Shown: one piece after another, positions 51,351-57,877 of the stretch
Numbering within the stretch: position 1 is the stretch's first letter
How the letters are laid out: every line of letters begins with the position of its first letter
Virus record (IMG/VR): IMGVR_UViG_3300035034_003394
Coordinates: 1 to 64,000 of that record
Length of the DNA stretch: 64,000 bases
From: a virus
Direction: 5' to 3' (one strand)
Notes under the pieces: model-generated
Seen by the model: the letters and a program-made list of their open reading frames with translations, nothing else
Databases searched by the model: none
What the model was told of the DNA's origin: nothing
Program-made: the position numbers and the translations under genes

Positions 51351-51842
51351 ATGGAGCATGAAATTAAATATACAAAAGGAGACCTTGTAAGAGATGCGGA
51401 AAGAGATTTTGACGTAATAGCACATGGCTGTAATTGTTATTGTGTTTTTGGAGCGGGTATCGCCCTTACAGTCAAGCGAAAGTATCCACAGGCTTATTCT
51501 GCAGATAAAGCTTCTGCTTTTGCAGATAAAGGTAAGCTTGGAACTTATACTCAATGGTCTAATGATAATATCACAATTCTAAACATGTACACTCAGTGGG
51601 ACTACAAAGGTAGAAACATAAATGCTGATTATGATGCAATTAGAGGGTGTATGAAAGCGATGAAGTCTGAATTTTCTGGAAAGAAAATTGGCTTACCTCT
51701 TATAGGCTCTGGGCTTGCGGGTGGTGATTTTTATGTTATAGAAAAAATAATATCAGAAGAACTACTTAATGAAGATGTGACTATTGTGGTGTGGGAAAAT
51801 GACTTTAAAAATATAGAAAAATATAAATCTAAATTCTCTTAA
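51351..51842 (+). CDS. Macro-domain protein
   Basis: 163 residues. Binds ADP-ribose or removes it from proteins or ADP-ribose-phosphate. Signature elements: IAHGCNCYCVFGAGIALTV near residue 23 (Asn/Gly-rich loop binding the nucleotide), a long helix, and LPLIGSGLAGGD near 118 (second phosphate-binding loop). An upstream ATG at 51318 precedes the promoter and terminator end, so it is not used. In phages such proteins may counter host ADP-ribose signalling or recycle tRNA-splicing by-products (family knowledge). Confidence 0.9.
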   Translation: MEHEIKYTKGDLVRDAERDFDVIAHGCNCYCVFGAGIALTVKRKYPQAYSADKASAFADKGKLGTYTQWSNDNITILNMYTQWDYKGRNINADYDAIRGCMKAMKSEFSGKKIGLPLIGSGLAGGDFYVIEKIISEELLNEDVTIVVWENDFKNIEKYKSKFS

Positions 51843-52542
51843 AATAATATCCCTTGTATTTTCTATCAGCAGCTACAGCTGCAATTGCGTTTCTTGGGTT
51901 AAGGTCGTTTTCTTTGCAAAATTTTGTTAAATTTACAATAGTAAACATAGTACCGCTTGGTGTTGTGACTGAAAATTCTTTAGCTCCCCTTGTGTTTCCT
52001 TTTTGTTTATCTAAAAATGATTCAGGCATTTTTCTTCCTTTAAGAGAATTTGACATTTTTTCTTTAGACTCCTTGGTGTGGTGCTTGCCATAAAATGGGT
52101 TTTTATCTCCAGTTTGAGATTTTCCTATATTTCTAATTATTTCTATTGATTCTTTTGAAGGAGTTTTGCCATAAAATGGGTTTTTATCTCCAGTTTTCAT
52201 CTTTCCAAGCTCACTTAAAATTTTTTTTGTTTTTTCAGAGTGCTTGTAGCCATAACTTGCGTATGCTTTGCTAAGTATGTTATATTTGTTTTTTGTGTTA
52301 TCTAAATAGAATTGCTCTCTTTCTAATAGTAACTCAAAACTATCAACAGTTTCTACGACTTCAAATTTAAAATTATCTTCTCCGTATTTATTCCATGAGT
52401 TTTGTAGATGACTGTTTTTGTGTTTGTTATTTCTTAATTGCGATTTGTGTTTAGATATTCTTGCTTTTATATTCATAGAACTTCCTATGTATATTTTTTT
52501 ATTTAATTTGTTTGTAATTTTGTAAATCCCTATATTTCCCAT
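51829..52542 (-). CDS. GIY-YIG homing endonuclease with NUMOD3 repeats
   Basis: 237 residues. GIY-YIG core at about 1-85: IGIYKITNKLNKKIYIGSS, R on the next helix, and LLLEREQFYLD with the catalytic Glu. Residues about 95-165 hold repeated GDKNPFYGK motifs (NUMOD3), followed by an RGAKEFSVTTPSG strand and a small helix-turn-helix-like end. Own late promoter. It overlaps the macro gene tail to tail by 14 bases. Ends TAG. Confidence 0.9.
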   Translation of the reverse strand: MGNIGIYKITNKLNKKIYIGSSMNIKARISKHKSQLRNNKHKNSHLQNSWNKYGEDNFKFEVVETVDSFELLLEREQFYLDNTKNKYNILSKAYASYGYKHSEKTKKILSELGKMKTGDKNPFYGKTPSKESIEIIRNIGKSQTGDKNPFYGKHHTKESKEKMSNSLKGRKMPESFLDKQKGNTRGAKEFSVTTPSGTMFTIVNLTKFCKENDLNPRNAIAAVAADRKYKGYYFKRI

Positions 52543-52556
52543 AATTTAATTTGTTT

Positions 52557-52569
52557 TTTATTATAAATA
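52557..52569 (-). promoter_or_regulatory. Putative late promoter box of a homing gene
   Basis: TATTTATAATAAA on the minus strand, 14 bases before the ATG at 52542. Confidence 0.6.
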
Positions 52570-52584
52570 GTTAAAATTTTTTAT

Positions 52585-52592
52585 TATATTTG
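52585..52592 (+). promoter_or_regulatory. Host-type promoter -7 box
   Basis: TATATTTG, 45 bases before the ATG of the nucleotidase gene at 52638. Confidence 0.5.
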
Positions 52593-52637
52593 CTGGTGGA
52601 GATTGGAATGTGATAATTTATAAAAAAGAGAATAGAT

Positions 52638-53207
52638 ATGGTAGACGGAAAACCAACAGTATACATAGACATGGATGATACAGCGGTCCAATTCAGTAAG
52701 CAGTTGAATAAATATAAAGCTAAGTATCCAGATTATCAATACCCTCAATCAATTATAGGCTTCTTCTCAAGTATGGAGCCAATGCCAGGTTTTTTAGAAG
52801 CTTGGAAAGTTCTTGGAGAGCATTATGATATGGCGTTCTGCACAAGGCCTTCTGTTTACAATCTTGGTTCTTATACAGAAAAAGCGGTCTGGGTTAGGGA
52901 TAACGTTGGCTTTGAGGCTCTTGAGAATTTAAACTTGGTTCCAAAGAAAGAGAGAATTGGAGAAGAAGGTGATTACCTTATTGATGACTGGGACATTCAT
53001 GGACAAACAAAGTTTAGAGGAGAATTCATGAGGTTCGGACATCAAGGGAAATTTAAAACCTGGAAGCAAGTAACAGAGTATTTGCTTGAAAAAGCTGGAG
53101 TTAAAAGTAATGGTAAGAACGGGCTTGGTTATTGCAAATCATGCGGAACTGATTTATTGCACAGAACGGAGTTTATTTCAGAGATGTGTGAAGATTGTAA
53201 TATATAA
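52638..53207 (+). CDS. HAD-type 5'(3')-deoxyribonucleotidase with C-terminal zinc ribbon
   Basis: 189 residues. NT5C-like HAD fold: motif I VYIDMDDT (nucleophile and acid Asp), FCTRPS motif II with Thr, KKERIG Lys, and DYLIDDW motif IV. It would dephosphorylate nucleoside monophosphates, adjusting pools during phage DNA synthesis. Residues about 165-189 add a four-Cys zinc ribbon (CKSCG and CEDC), not part of the usual enzyme. Followed after three bases by a paralogue. Confidence 0.85.
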   Translation: MVDGKPTVYIDMDDTAVQFSKQLNKYKAKYPDYQYPQSIIGFFSSMEPMPGFLEAWKVLGEHYDMAFCTRPSVYNLGSYTEKAVWVRDNVGFEALENLNLVPKKERIGEEGDYLIDDWDIHGQTKFRGEFMRFGHQGKFKTWKQVTEYLLEKAGVKSNGKNGLGYCKSCGTDLLHRTEFISEMCEDCNI

Positions 53208-53210
53208 GAT

Positions 53211-53738
53211 ATGATTAAAAGTTATTTAAGTAAAGAGACTGTTGAAGAAATCATGGATGCACTAACAAAAGTGCATGGTGGAAAAGAGATGGTATGGATT
53301 GATATGGATGGTGTTGTTGCAGATTTTGTTCCTAAAGCAACAGAAGAGGCTAAAAAAATGGGACTTACATTTAGAGAGTTTGCTGACAGGAGTGAATACA
53401 GGCATATTAAAGGTTTTTATAAAGACCTGCCTCTATATCCAGGAGCAAAAGAGGCGATTGAGATACTTGAAAACTCAGGTAAATATGAGTTATGTTTTGT
53501 GTCTGCACCATCTTGGGGGAATATAAGTTGTTTCTCTGATAAGAGAAAGTGGGTTGAAGAACATTTCCCTACCTTCTATAAGAAAATGGACCTATCCTTC
53601 CATAAAGGTCACTACATGGGGCATTATTTAATTGATGACAGAGTTAAGTATGGAGCTGGAGAGTTCATTGGTGAGCACATAATGTTTGGAAATGAGGAGT
53701 ATCCAGATTGGGATGCGGTACTAAAAAGATTGCTTTAA
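53211..53738 (+). CDS. HAD-type 5'(3')-deoxyribonucleotidase, second copy
   Basis: 175 residues. Same fold as its upstream neighbour: motif I WIDMDGVVAD near residue 28, SAPSW motif II, KMDLSFHKG Lys, and HYLIDDR motif IV near 145. It carries a 20-residue N-terminal helical extension instead of a C-terminal zinc ribbon. The two may differ in substrate. Its stop overlaps the next ATG (TAATG). Confidence 0.85.
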   Translation: MIKSYLSKETVEEIMDALTKVHGGKEMVWIDMDGVVADFVPKATEEAKKMGLTFREFADRSEYRHIKGFYKDLPLYPGAKEAIEILENSGKYELCFVSAPSWGNISCFSDKRKWVEEHFPTFYKKMDLSFHKGHYMGHYLIDDRVKYGAGEFIGEHIMFGNEEYPDWDAVLKRLL

Positions 53739-53980
53739 TGACGTTATTACTATTATTCAGTTTGTTCTTTCCAAGGATAAGTTTATTTATAGCTTATCTT
53801 GCTGGAGGAATTCCGCATAACAATGTCCCTTTGTTTTTTGATGTATTGGGTTCGTTAGTGTTTCCAAGGCTGCTTATAATGTATTATATTGTTTATGCAG
53901 ACCTTGGAATTGGATGGTTGATTGCTCATATAATTGCGTTCATCATCAAAATGATTGCAAACGGGAGCAGTGAAGACTAA
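53738..53980 (+). CDS. Small hydrophobic membrane protein
   Basis: 80 residues, ATG overlapping the stop of the nucleotidase gene. Hydrophobic segments at about 1-20, 28-45 and 52-75 with few charges, ending in a short NGSSED tail. It could be a holin or membrane accessory protein. An earlier ATG ten codons upstream is out of the likely coupling position. No family recognised. Confidence 0.55.
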   Translation: MTLLLLFSLFFPRISLFIAYLAGGIPHNNVPLFFDVLGSLVFPRLLIMYYIVYADLGIGWLIAHIIAFIIKMIANGSSED

Positions 53981-54040
53981 AAAAATTTTACTCTACAGTC
54001 CCAGTAAAATAAGGGATTTGTAAAAAAAGATTAAAAAAGA

Positions 54041-54073
54041 TTTGCATTTATAGAACATTTTGTCTTATATTTG
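54041..54073 (+). promoter_or_regulatory. Host-type promoter of the PTH2 locus
   Basis: TTTG (54041-54044), 21 bases, TATATTTG (54066-54073). It would read the PTH2 stub at 54114, with a leader of about 35 bases. Confidence 0.65.
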
Positions 54074-54113
54074 CGTATATATAATTGAAAGAAACAAATT
54101 ATAAAAACAAGTT

Positions 54114-54194
54114 ATGAAAAACTTATAGATTAATAATTCAAAATTAAGAATAGTCACAATACGTGATATTCATCCTGGCGCACAACTTGTTGAA
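54114..54194 (+). pseudogene. 5' stub of a PTH2 gene with in-frame amber codon
   Basis: ATG-AAA-AAC-TTA-TAG then a frame reading KLRIVTIRDIHPGAQLVE, nearly the same as the start of the PTH2 gene 1.3 kb downstream (KLRIVVTRDLHPGAQIAQ). The frame runs on without a stop into the homing endonuclease ATG at 54216. Probably the original 5' end of PTH2, cut off by the homing insertion. Codon 5 is TAG, at the equivalent place to the TAG in the downstream copy. Confidence 0.65.
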
Positions 54195-54215
54195 AATTTT
54201 TTACTACTTATTAGT

Positions 54216-55328
54216 ATGAAAGAAAAAAACAAAAACATCTTCATTAAAAAGGCGCAAAAAATTCATAATAATTTTTACGATTATAGTCTTGTAGAATATA
54301 AAAATGCAAGAACTAAAATAGATATAAAATGTCCAGTTCATGGAGTGTTTAATCAATTGCCTTTTCATCACGCTAATGGGGTTGGTTGTCCAGGTTGTGG
54401 AAACTTAAAAAAATCATACAAACAATCCTTATCAAAAGAAGAATTTGTAAAAAAAGCAATATCAATTCATGGTGATTGCTACAATTATAGCAAAGTAAAT
54501 TATAAGAATTATAAAACTCCAGTTACAATAATTTGTCAAAATCATGGAGAATTTAATCAAATGCCTTTGAATCACCTATCTAATAGGGGTTGTCCATCGT
54601 GTGGGAATGATAGAATGAAGTTAACTCTCGAAGATTTCAAAGTAAGAGCTCAAAGTGTCCATTCAAATAAATATGATTACTCTTTTACGGAATATAACAA
54701 TTCAAAAAAACCAATTGTAATAATTTGTCCAAATCATGGACAATTTCAACAAACTCCTCATGACCATTTATCTGGGCGTGGTTGTAATAAATGCGCTATA
54801 ATAGAGCGTGCTGATAAGCTTAAAAAATCACAAGAATATTTTATAATGGAGTCACATTTGATTCATGAGAATAAATATGATTATTCTTTTGTTAAATATA
54901 TTAACTCTAAAACAAAAATAAAAATAATTTGCCCAGTTCACGATGAATTTGAGCAGGTGCCAACACATCACATTAGAGGTATTGGTTGTCCACATTGCAA
55001 TGAGTCAAAGGGAGAAAAAAGGATTTCAAAATTATTAAAAGAAAATTTAATAAAATTTGAAAGGCAGAAGAAATTTAAAGAATGTAGGAATATAATGGAG
55101 TTACCATTTGATTTTTACTTGCCTGATTACAATATTTGTATTGAATTTGATGGTAGGCAACATTTTAAGTCTATTGATTATTTTGGGGGAGAAAAAGCAT
55201 TGGAATTAACGCAAATAAACGATAGCATTAAAACTGATTACTGTAGTAAAAGTGAAATTAAATTATTAAGAATTGCATATAATGAAGATTTGTTAAAGAA
55301 AATGAGTCAATTAATAGAAAGTTTATAA
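54216..55328 (+). CDS. Homing endonuclease with four zinc repeats and Vsr-like nuclease
   Basis: 370 residues. Four repeats of about 65 residues (starting near 12, 78, 143 and 208), each with a YDYS or YNYS strand, KIDIKCPVHGVFNQ-like strand and a GCPGC, GCPSC or GCNKC knuckle. The nuclease at about 265-365 has SKGEKRISKLLKEN, DFYLPDYNICIEFDGRQHF and LLRIAYNED. Same family as the gene at 36447. Upstream ACTTATTAGT is a weak late-box match. It is in frame with the PTH2 stub. Inserted within the 5' part of the PTH2 gene. Confidence 0.87.
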   Translation: MKEKNKNIFIKKAQKIHNNFYDYSLVEYKNARTKIDIKCPVHGVFNQLPFHHANGVGCPGCGNLKKSYKQSLSKEEFVKKAISIHGDCYNYSKVNYKNYKTPVTIICQNHGEFNQMPLNHLSNRGCPSCGNDRMKLTLEDFKVRAQSVHSNKYDYSFTEYNNSKKPIVIICPNHGQFQQTPHDHLSGRGCNKCAIIERADKLKKSQEYFIMESHLIHENKYDYSFVKYINSKTKIKIICPVHDEFEQVPTHHIRGIGCPHCNESKGEKRISKLLKENLIKFERQKKFKECRNIMELPFDFYLPDYNICIEFDGRQHFKSIDYFGGEKALELTQINDSIKTDYCSKSEIKLLRIAYNEDLLKKMSQLIESL

Positions 55329-55396
55329 TTATAGAAACATTTTATAAATTTTTACGTATAAAAATAAACACCAAAATAATTAAAAATAACTTAGAT

Positions 55397-55825
55397 ATGA
55401 AATAGGTAAAAAATAATGAAAAACTTAGAATAGTTGTTACAAGAGATTTGCATCCTGGAGCTCAAATTGCGCAATCGGCTCATGCAATGTCTCAATTTGC
55501 AGTCGAGTATCCAGACCAATTTAAGGAATGGTACGAAAATTCACAATACGTAGCATGTTTATCAATTGAAGACGAAGAGTCTTTATTGTCTCTTGTTGAA
55601 AAACTTCGACAAAGAGGAGTGTGTGTTTCTGTATTTCGTGAACCAGACTTAAATCATAAAGCAACATCTATGGCTATTGAAGCATGCGACCAAGCTCGTA
55701 GGTTAACAGGTAGCTTACGTCTTGCTCAAAAAGAATACTACGAACAGTGGGTTGATTCTCAAGGAATAAAAGAAGACCCTGTTAGTAATTTTCATATTAA
55801 TAACATTAAAAAAACAGCATCATAA
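55397..55825 (+). CDS. PTH2-type peptidyl-tRNA hydrolase, in-frame amber at codon 3
   Basis: Full reading is ATG-AAA-TAG-GTA then a 139-codon frame. The product resembles PTH2-family hydrolases that free tRNA from stalled peptides: KLRIVVTRDLHPGAQIAQSA, AHAMSQFAVEYP, SIEDEESLLSLVEKLR and FREPDLNHKATSMAIE. The fold begins at KLRIV, so the start must lie upstream, and the only in-frame ATG is before the TAG. A TTG at 55448 would delete the first strand. Readthrough by the amber suppressor tRNA encoded nearby is the simplest explanation; a non-ATG start is the alternative. Confidence 0.75.
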
Positions 55826-55849
55826 TGATGTGATGAAATATAAAAACAA

Positions 55850-55926
55850 CCTGGCGTAGCTCAGTTGGTTAGAGCGCTATCCTGATATTTGATAGAGGTC
55901 GTGAGTTCGAATCTCAGCCGCCAGGA
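55850..55926 (+). tRNA. Imperfect tRNA-Ile(GAT)-like gene
   Basis: Acceptor CCTGGCG / CGCCAGG pairs perfectly; D-stem GCTC/GAGC with loop AGTTGGTTA; T-loop TTCGAAT. Anticodon stem CTATC/GATAG encloses a nine-base loop CTGATATTT, two longer than normal; reading from the 5' side the anticodon is GAT. The T-stem has a G-G mismatch or a bulge. It may be a degraded tRNA or one with an altered loop. Confidence 0.6.
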
Positions 55927-55982
55927 GGTAACCAAAGTTAAAACACTTGCACGTAGTGGTTGCTGCACACTCAATGGAGTGA

Positions 55983-56684
55983 CTAAGATTTTAACATGTT
56001 CTTTGACTTATTGCTAATTAATTGACAAATGATGTCAAGGTATTTTTGAGCCTTTTTTGGCTTGAAATAATTCATTTGAGAAACATCAATTGATATTATT
56101 TCGATACCTTCATCAATACATGCTTGTAATTTATTTTGGTCATTTTTTATAATATTATTAAACTTATCTTCTCCGAATATAGGTTTGTAGTGAAAAATAC
56201 CATTTATTTCAATTGCAAGGTTAAAACTTGGTATGTATATATCTAACTCTGAATTTATTGCATCTTTTTGATTATAATGAATTTTAAGCTCTGGATACAG
56301 ATAGGCAAGTTGCTCCTCCAGCCATACTTCAAGTTTTGACCTACGAGTACCATGAGTCTTGTTTTTATTGTTGTGGGTTGCGCTGCAGGAGCGAGAGCAG
56401 AAGTTATTATTAGATTTTTTAATTTGACTTCTTGTTTTGGAGAACTCTTTATCGCAGTTTTCACATGTTACTAACTTTTGTTTATTGTGTGTTTTTGATT
56501 GCTGCTTAGCTTTGCATTCTTTTTTAGAACAAGACTTCAATGTTCTGGTAGAGTTTCCTTTTTTGAATTCTGTGATTCTTTTCTTGATTTCATAAAAAGC
56601 TTCTTCGCAATAATAACACTCGCATGATAATTTGTCCATTGATTTAGCAGAATTATATTCCTTGTCGGTGAATAGTGGTTTCAT
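55983..56684 (-). CDS. Zinc-finger endonuclease inserted in the tRNA island
   Basis: 233 residues. Three Cys-rich knuckles: CECYYC with a later CSKKEC, then CENC with CSRSC near residue 100. The C-terminal nuclease has SKLEVWLEEQL, then ELDIYIPSFNLAIEINGIFHY, the Vsr/DUF559-like core with acidic residues, and an IISIDVSQMN strand. Transcribed opposite to the tRNAs from its own late box. A tRNA 3'-half fragment lies directly beyond its start, so it has probably invaded a tRNA gene. Ends TAG. Confidence 0.82.
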   Translation of the reverse strand: MKPLFTDKEYNSAKSMDKLSCECYYCEEAFYEIKKRITEFKKGNSTRTLKSCSKKECKAKQQSKTHNKQKLVTCENCDKEFSKTRSQIKKSNNNFCSRSCSATHNNKNKTHGTRRSKLEVWLEEQLAYLYPELKIHYNQKDAINSELDIYIPSFNLAIEINGIFHYKPIFGEDKFNNIIKNDQNKLQACIDEGIEIISIDVSQMNYFKPKKAQKYLDIICQLISNKSKNMLKS

Positions 56685-56692
56685 ATTTTGTT

Positions 56693-56704
56693 TTTATATA
56701 AATA
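56693..56704 (-). promoter_or_regulatory. Putative late promoter box of a homing gene
   Basis: TATTTATATAAA on the minus strand, eight bases before the ATG at 56684. Confidence 0.55.
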
Positions 56705-56711
56705 GAAACAA

Positions 56712-56737
56712 TTTTCAAATCCCAGCCCCAAGGACAA
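56712..56737 (+). pseudogene. 3' fragment of a tRNA gene
   Basis: TTTTCAAATCCCAGCCCCAA followed by GGACA reads as a T-loop (TTCAAAT), the 3' half of a T-stem and an acceptor strand with a CA end. The matching 5' half is absent; instead the zinc-finger nuclease gene and its promoter lie there. Confidence 0.45.
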
Positions 56738-56740
56738 CAA

Positions 56741-56812
56741 GGTCTATTAGCTCAATGGTAGAGCAGCGGATTCTAACCCCGCAGGTTGTCGGTTCGAGCC
56801 CGATATGGACCA
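56741..56812 (+). tRNA. Amber suppressor tRNA, anticodon CTA
   Basis: A complete cloverleaf: acceptor GGTCTAT/ATGGACC (one G-U), D-stem GCTC/GAGC, anticodon arm GCGGA-TTCTAAC-CCCGC (four pairs plus an A-C mismatch at the loop), T-arm GTCGG-TTCGAGC-CCGAT, discriminator A. Canonical numbering gives anticodon CTA, which reads UAG. The alternative register (TCT, Arg) destroys the stem. The charging amino acid cannot be told by eye; related phages usually use glutamine. Confidence 0.78.
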
Positions 56813-56822
56813 CAAAACATAC

Positions 56823-56870
56823 GCAGTGACTCGGTTATAAAGCGGGAGGTCAAACTTCCCCACTGCACCA
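56823..56870 (+). ncRNA. tRNA-like element without anticodon arm (type 1)
   Basis: 48 bases: acceptor-like GCAGTG / CACTGC, a short D-arm-like GACTCGGTT, the linker ATAAAG, a T-arm-like GGGAG-GTCAAAC-TTCCC, and an encoded 3' ACCA. It abuts the next tRNA directly (ACCA then GGCG). A sister element lies at 57153-57203. Confidence 0.5.
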
Positions 56871-56946
56871 GGCGAATTAGCTCAGTTGGTAGAGCGCTAT
56901 CATCTTCGGATGGCAGAGGTCGGAGGTTCGAACCCTTCATTCGCCA
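56871..56946 (+). tRNA. tRNA with abnormal anticodon arm
   Basis: Acceptor GGCGAAT/ATTCGCC, D-stem GCTC/GAGC and T-arm GGAGG-TTCGAAC-CCTTC are regular. The anticodon arm CTATCATC-TTCG-GATGGCAG is three bases longer than usual and can close into a UUCG tetraloop. A five-pair stem with loop ATCTTCG would give CTT (Lys); reading CTTCGGA as loop gives TCG (Arg). Identity unresolved. Confidence 0.65.
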
Positions 56947-56951
56947 CAAAC

Positions 56952-57089
56952 GCCCGTGATGCAAGATTACAAGACGCAATGATAACGTTTAATTGTGAGG
57001 AGTAACAGTTGGTATATTCTTGCACTCGATTCCGAAACGTTGCAACAAAGTGGGAAAAGAGTTCTTTGGTTCGAATCCACTCACGGGCA
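56952..57089 (+). ncRNA. tRNA-like gene with large internal insertions
   Basis: Ends pair as a tRNA acceptor (GCCCGTGA/TCACGGGC, discriminator A) and contain TTCGAAT, but 138 bases separate the ends instead of about 73. A possible D-arm (GAGTA...TATTC around AGTTGGTA) and a TTGCA/TGCAA stem lie inside. The T-arm AGTGG...CCACT is interrupted by 16 bases. AACGTTT and AAACGTT could pair across the middle. Confidence 0.4.
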
Positions 57090-57094
57090 CAAAT

Positions 57095-57146
57095 GGGAGA
57101 AAGATATGTAAGGTATCAATCTCAGGTTCGAATCCTGGTTCTCCCA
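57095..57146 (+). ncRNA. tRNA-like element, truncated middle
   Basis: Perfect acceptor GGGAGAA/TTCTCCC, regular T-arm TCAGG-TTCGAAT-CCTGG, discriminator A. Only 20 bases replace the D-arm, anticodon arm and variable loop; they form one hairpin (GATAT/GTATC). It cannot decode. Confidence 0.5.
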
Positions 57147-57152
57147 CAACAC

Positions 57153-57203
57153 GCTGCAGCCATCAGGCTATAAAGTGGAGGGTCATTCCTCCCTGCGGCA
57201 CCA
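57153..57203 (+). ncRNA. tRNA-like element without anticodon arm (type 1)
   Basis: 51 bases: acceptor GCTGCAG/CTGCGGC (seven pairs), hairpin AGCC-ATCA-GGCT, linker ATAAAG, T-arm-like GGAGG-GTCATT-CCTCC, encoded ACCA. Same plan and same TATAAAG linker as 56823-56870, and also abuts a GGCG tRNA. Confidence 0.5.
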
Positions 57204-57351
57204 GGCGTAGTAGCTCAGTTGGTTAGAGCGCTGGAGATAAGGTTACCGAGCAAAAGCGTGAATTACGTAATAAGGCGAGTAGTATGTGTAAAGTGAAAAA
57301 GATTCACTCACCGTAACCCAGAGGTCGTTGGTTCGAGCCCACCCTGTGCCA
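57204..57351 (+). tRNA. tRNA gene with a 74-base insertion in the anticodon arm
   Basis: Acceptor GGCGTAG/CTGTGCC, D-arm GCTC-AGTTGGTTA-GAGC and T-loop TTCGAGC with variable loop AGGTC are tRNA-like. Where 17 bases of anticodon arm belong there are 91, starting CTGGAGATAA and ending GTAACCCAG. CTG/CAG and GGTTAC/GTAACC stack as a long stem, leaving about 65 bases enclosed. Too short for a typical group I intron. The anticodon cannot be read. Confidence 0.5.
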
Positions 57352-57367
57352 CTAAATATAAGTAAAA

Positions 57368-57877
57368 ATGAAAACAAAAAGAGAAACAACACAGTCAGTT
57401 ATTGACCACTTCATGTAGGTGGCTGATATACAAGATGGGCACAAAGTCCTTGAACCATCTGCAGGAGTTGGCTTATTAGCCGAAGGCATTCTTAAACATA
57501 ATCCAAACATTGATTTGGATTGTATTGAACTTAACTCGCAATGCAAAGAGGTATTGAGAGATAAGGGGTTCAATGTTATTTGGAGCAATTTTCTTGACTT
57601 CAAACCAAAGTATTTATATGACCGAGTAATTGGCGCACCAAACTTCAAAGACAACATCGACTGCGAACATGTCATGAAGATGTATGATTGCGTTAAAGAG
57701 GGTGGAAAAATCATTTCTATCATGTCTCCTTATTGGATGACTGGAAATTCGGAACTTCAAATTAAATTTCGTAAGTGGCTCGAAGATAAGAGTTACACAA
57801 TCACAGTCCTCCCAGATAATTCTTATATGGAGGATGGAAAAACTGTACCCACAATTCTTATAAATTTAGAAAAATGA
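57368..57877 (+). CDS. Methyltransferase-like protein, in-frame amber at codon 17
   Basis: ATG, 15 further codons (KTKRETTQSVIDHFM), TAG, then GTG and a 152-codon frame. The joined product matches class I SAM-dependent methyltransferases, whose first helix (TTQSVIDHFM) must precede VADIQDGHKVLEPSAG, motif I. The usual catalytic NPPF/Y is GAPNF here (near residue 100 of the full product), and HVMKMYDCVKEGGKIISI follows as in active members. So activity is doubtful. Starting at the GTG after the TAG would lose the first helix. Overlaps the next gene (ATGA). Confidence 0.75.

Noticed and set aside
57204-57351. Group I intron in the tRNA anticodon loop
   Set aside because: The insertion is about 74 bases, too short for a group I intron, and no core elements were seen. 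It is reported as an insertion of unknown nature.
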